DNA of 64,000 nucleotides from Methylotetracoccus oryzae (GTDB lineage Bacteria; Pseudomonadota; Gammaproteobacteria; Methylococcales; Methylococcaceae), in NCBI RefSeq assembly GCF_006175985.1, contig NZ_SRSH01000019.1, positions 42,086-106,085 on the forward strand, written 5' to 3'. The position numbers were made by a program, and so were the translations under genes. This document shows, piece by piece, positions 61,625 through 64,000 of this stretch; position 1 is the first letter of the stretch; each line of letters begins with the position of its first letter. The notes under the pieces were generated by a model. It saw only the letters and a list, made by a program, of their open reading frames with translations, ran no database searches and was not told the DNA's origin.

Positions 61625-63505
61625 TCAGTATAGCGTCTGGCTCCAAGCATACGCCTTGTTATCTTTCACGAAACAATCCACACAAAAGTTGGACTTGGTA
61701 TCGAGCACCAATTTTGCCCCCGTCATGTCCCCGGCCAGCATATTCAATCTTACTGAAGCGAAACCATAATCAGAGATTTGCTTCGGGTCCAGGACATACA
61801 GCTTACCATCCCCAAGTACGTCGATCCACATCAGCCAGGTGTAGAGTGTATTATCAACCTGACGGGTGAGTAGAAAAGTACCCACGTGGGGCGCACCGCT
61901 TCGATAGGACTTTGCCTTGCCGACGCCAAGGTCTTGAACTCTGCCCGCACTTCGATGTAGATGGCCCGAATAGATGGCCGAAACGCCGTAGAGGCTCGTG
62001 TTATTCACGATATCCATGAATTCGGTATCCGATCTGGCCGTGCCCCAGTCATGGAGATTGATTATGACTTTCTGCCCCAATGCCCGAGCACCAAGCAAGT
62101 CGTTCCTCAGCCAAGTATGGGAAGGAGTCACATAATACTGCCCGGATGATGACGGAGTCTGATACCTCCACCTGGCCGTATATCCTGGATAATTGTTCAA
62201 CTGAACGAAGTGCACATTGCCGATATCCCATGAATAAGCAAAGCTACCGGCCCGCCTCGTTCCAGCGGTTGACGTCAATCTCGACGCATAATCAAACCTG
62301 GCGGGATTGAGCGTACGGACTTGATCGACCATGTATTCCATCATATCGGTCGCGCAATCGTTTATATAAATCGCCCAACACTCACGCCCGTAAAAACTGT
62401 AGACATCCTTTACGTTGTCATCATAATCATGATTGCCAAGCCCGACGTAGAGATTGGAATTCAACAGCCCGGGCAATGGCGTTCCTATCGGCAACACGCC
62501 AGTCAAAATCGGATCGTAAGCGATACCTTGATATATGTCTTTGAATAGCGTGAGATTGCCGTTCTGACTGCCGTATGCCGTCAGATCGCCATTGATGATG
62601 GTCCCGCCGAATCGTTCCACGACCGAGTCGGTACTCCGGAGGCTTTTTTCAATGACAGAGGTATAATATTTAAGGTATTCGTTATAGTACTTGCTGGCAT
62701 GCGGGTACCACAGACCGCCGTCCTTTTGCTGCTCCAGAAGACAAAGCGCTTCACTTAACCTCTCCGAGGCGCTTCCTGTAGGTGATTTAGGGTCCCCGCA
62801 GTTAGGCCAGGTTAACTGGGTATCGGAGGCAATGACCATGAAAAAGTCGGTGGAGCGGAAGTTCTGCACCGCGACGCTGGAGATCCGATCATTGAAACCA
62901 TCCCCGACGTAGGGGACATTGCGGTAATAGGTGCGGTTGTTTCCCTTTAGCCCTGCATCCTGGTACGCGCGGACCATGGCGCCTTTGGGAACCCTGAACG
63001 ACGAATAACTGTCGTTGATGACCGAGGGCATGAAGCCCTTGCAAAACCGAGTCTCGGTACCGCCGTAGTCCTTGTTGGTGTAGGCAAACACACACGGTTC
63101 CAGTGTCCCCAGGGTGGTGCTGAGCACGAACTCTCCCAGCCCCGAGTCTTGTGTTGCGGCGATCACGTTATAAAGGCCTGGCCCTAGGGACAGGGTGATG
63201 CGGCTATGGCGCGTGGTGGGGTTGTTGTCGATAGCAAGGACCGGAGATCCGGTAACGCCCGTCAGATAAAGTACCGAATTGGCCGTGGGAGAGGTCAAGT
63301 CGACCTGCACCGTTCCCGGTGCCGACATGTTCAGCAGAAAGCTGGGGTTTTGCGAGGTGGCGTAAGGACCTGTCGGCTCCACCCAAGCGCTTCTTTCGGT
63401 ATCGGCGGCCAGTGTGAGGACGGGCGCGAGTCCAAAGCTGGTCGCCACAACTGCGGGCAGGAGATAGCGCTTCAGGCGCCTGAGGGCTGTCGGTAGTGTT
63501 TGCAT
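61625..63505 (-). CDS. Secreted metallophosphatase with beta/gamma-crystallin-like segment
   Basis: A 626-aa secreted protein. Signal sequence over about 1-33 (L-L-P-A-V-V-A-T-S-F-G-L-A-P-V-L-T-L-A-A). Residues about 40-125 look like a beta-rich PPC-type pre-domain; about 130-215 match a beta/gamma-crystallin pattern (C-V-F-A-Y-T-N-K-D-Y-G-G-T-E-T-R-F, Y-Q-D-A-G-L-K-G-N-N-R-T-Y-Y). The calcineurin-like phosphoesterase core has A-S-D-T-Q-L-T, N-G-D-L-T-A-Y-G, G-N-H-D-Y-D, N-L-H-D-W and Y-S-G-H-L-H, covering the metal ligands. GC content is lower than in neighbours. ATG 63505 is chosen by frame and signal. Substrate unknown. Confidence 0.8.
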   Translation of the reverse strand: MQTLPTALRRLKRYLLPAVVATSFGLAPVLTLAADTERSAWVEPTGPYATSQNPSFLLNMSAPGTVQVDLTSPTANSVLYLTGVTGSPVLAIDNNPTTRHSRITLSLGPGLYNVIAATQDSGLGEFVLSTTLGTLEPCVFAYTNKDYGGTETRFCKGFMPSVINDSYSSFRVPKGAMVRAYQDAGLKGNNRTYYRNVPYVGDGFNDRISSVAVQNFRSTDFFMVIASDTQLTWPNCGDPKSPTGSASERLSEALCLLEQQKDGGLWYPHASKYYNEYLKYYTSVIEKSLRSTDSVVERFGGTIINGDLTAYGSQNGNLTLFKDIYQGIAYDPILTGVLPIGTPLPGLLNSNLYVGLGNHDYDDNVKDVYSFYGRECWAIYINDCATDMMEYMVDQVRTLNPARFDYASRLTSTAGTRRAGSFAYSWDIGNVHFVQLNNYPGYTARWRYQTPSSSGQYYVTPSHTWLRNDLLGARALGQKVIINLHDWGTARSDTEFMDIVNNTSLYGVSAIYSGHLHRSAGRVQDLGVGKAKSYRSGAPHVGTFLLTRQVDNTLYTWLMWIDVLGDGKLYVLDPKQISDYGFASVRLNMLAGDMTGAKLVLDTKSNFCVDCFVKDNKAYAWSQTLY

Positions 63506-63946
63506 GCTTGCATTCCCATTTTCGAAAGTGACACGATTGAAAAGCGATCGGCCCGTGCAAGGTTTTGCTACGGAGAACACAGCTCGCCCCCCGTTTCGGC
63601 TGGGCTTTCCGGCGGCCCGAGGTGATGTCGCTGCGCCTGGAACGGCGGCACGAGGCACGTGCAGCCGTTCCAGGCCCCGACAGGCAACCCATGCTACGGC
63701 GACCCTGAACGAACGAACATGCTCCAGATTCCATATTTCTTGTCCAAAATTCCAAAGTTGTCGCGAGGCACGCGGGCTCCCTGACTCACCGTCAACGGAA
63801 CACGGGAGAACGCGTCACTGCTCTCGATTCCGATCCAGGCTGCCGGATCAAGTTTGTCCAGCGGCCGGCCCCGCCATCCTAAGGAGCCTCTGAACAAATG
63901 CGGCTGGTAAGCTATCGCCAACAGAGCACGTGAACGCGGTGACCGG
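63506..63946. other. Intergenic, probable left end of an IS5-type element
   Basis: About 440 bp between the metallophosphatase gene and the transposase start at 63947. Only weak frames are present. The sequence GGAGCCTCTGAACAA near 63880 resembles the left terminal repeat of IS5-type elements. Confidence 0.45.
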
Positions 63947-64000
63947 ATGAAACAGACGACCTTCGCCTCGCTGGCCTATGACCAGAAGAAGAAGCAGACC
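63947..64000 (+). CDS. IS5-family transposase, N-terminus only
   Basis: The frame begins M-K-Q-T-T-F-A-S-L-A-Y-D-Q-K-K-K-Q and runs off the right edge after 18 codons. The opening M-K-Q-T-x-F-A-x-x-x-Y matches the start of IS5-group transposases, distinct from the IS427-like element at 3811. Ends beyond the window, so completeness is unknown. Confidence 0.7.
   Translation, partial: MKQTTFASLAYDQKKKQT

Noticed and set aside
1..64000. Non-standard genetic code reading TGA or TAG as sense
   Set aside because: Many intact genes here, including hypX, end in TGA, and lesions are few.
1..64000. CRISPR array
   Set aside because: No set of regularly spaced direct repeats was seen in any region.

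Overview
The window reads as chromosomal DNA of a high-GC gammaproteobacterium. The recC-recB-recD operon, a DUF3080 lipoprotein, a sigma-54 enhancer-binding regulator, TrpB2, HypX and a REP/RAYT repeat family all fit that group. I cannot name a genus. Most genes are dense and GC-rich. A few lower-GC genes (the haloperoxidase-like gene, the Cys-rich secreted protein, the metallophosphatase) and many gene fragments indicate transfer and decay.

Layout. (1) 1-2516 is one end of an integrative element: a partial hypothetical gene, a small gene and a tyrosine integrase, bounded by the 3' part of a tRNA-Phe gene (attachment site) and the tRNA terminator. (2) 2560-9050 is a scrap-yard: IS21 istA remnant, recombinase fragment, IS5-family element with intact ends, haloperoxidase-like gene, a secreted protein with a somatomedin-B-like cysteine pattern, phage terminase small-subunit remnant, toxin-antitoxin pair with a frameshifted toxin, and a GST fragment. 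(3) 9055-17065 holds oxidoreductase-type genes with a LysR regulator, then a bufferin (copper-buffering peptide) operon bufA-bufB-bufC-doxX followed by msrP. A near-consensus sigma-54 promoter precedes bufA and a divergent GAF-PAS-AAA+-Fis activator lies beside it. (4) 17317-36467 is mixed metabolism: phosphofructokinase, a cytokinin-dehydrogenase-like flavoprotein (with a decayed second copy about 5 kb away), a two-gene ATPase cassette whose first gene has an in-frame TAG, a GlxA-type regulator, an orphan HypX, a PEP-utilising enzyme with a PNPOx partner, and a 14-repeat FG-GAP protein. (5) 36589-47013 is recBCD plus divergent trpB2. (6) 47088-56607 carries small envelope proteins, a glycerophosphodiesterase, a thiocyanate-dehydrogenase-like Tat enzyme interrupted by one in-frame TGA, and secreted repeat proteins. 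(7) 57314-60786 is a three-gene set: secreted protein, TIR domain anchored by two membrane helices around a predicted periplasmic domain, and a secreted trypsin-like protease. (8) 60821-64000 has a REP-RAYT-REP module, a secreted metallophosphatase with a beta/gamma-crystallin-like segment, and the start of another IS5-family transposase.

The best candidates for new biology are the transmembrane TIR/protease set, the sigma-54-controlled bufferin-MsrP locus, and the tandem ATPase cassette. Several otherwise intact genes carry a single stop or frameshift, so raw-read confirmation matters before calling them dead.
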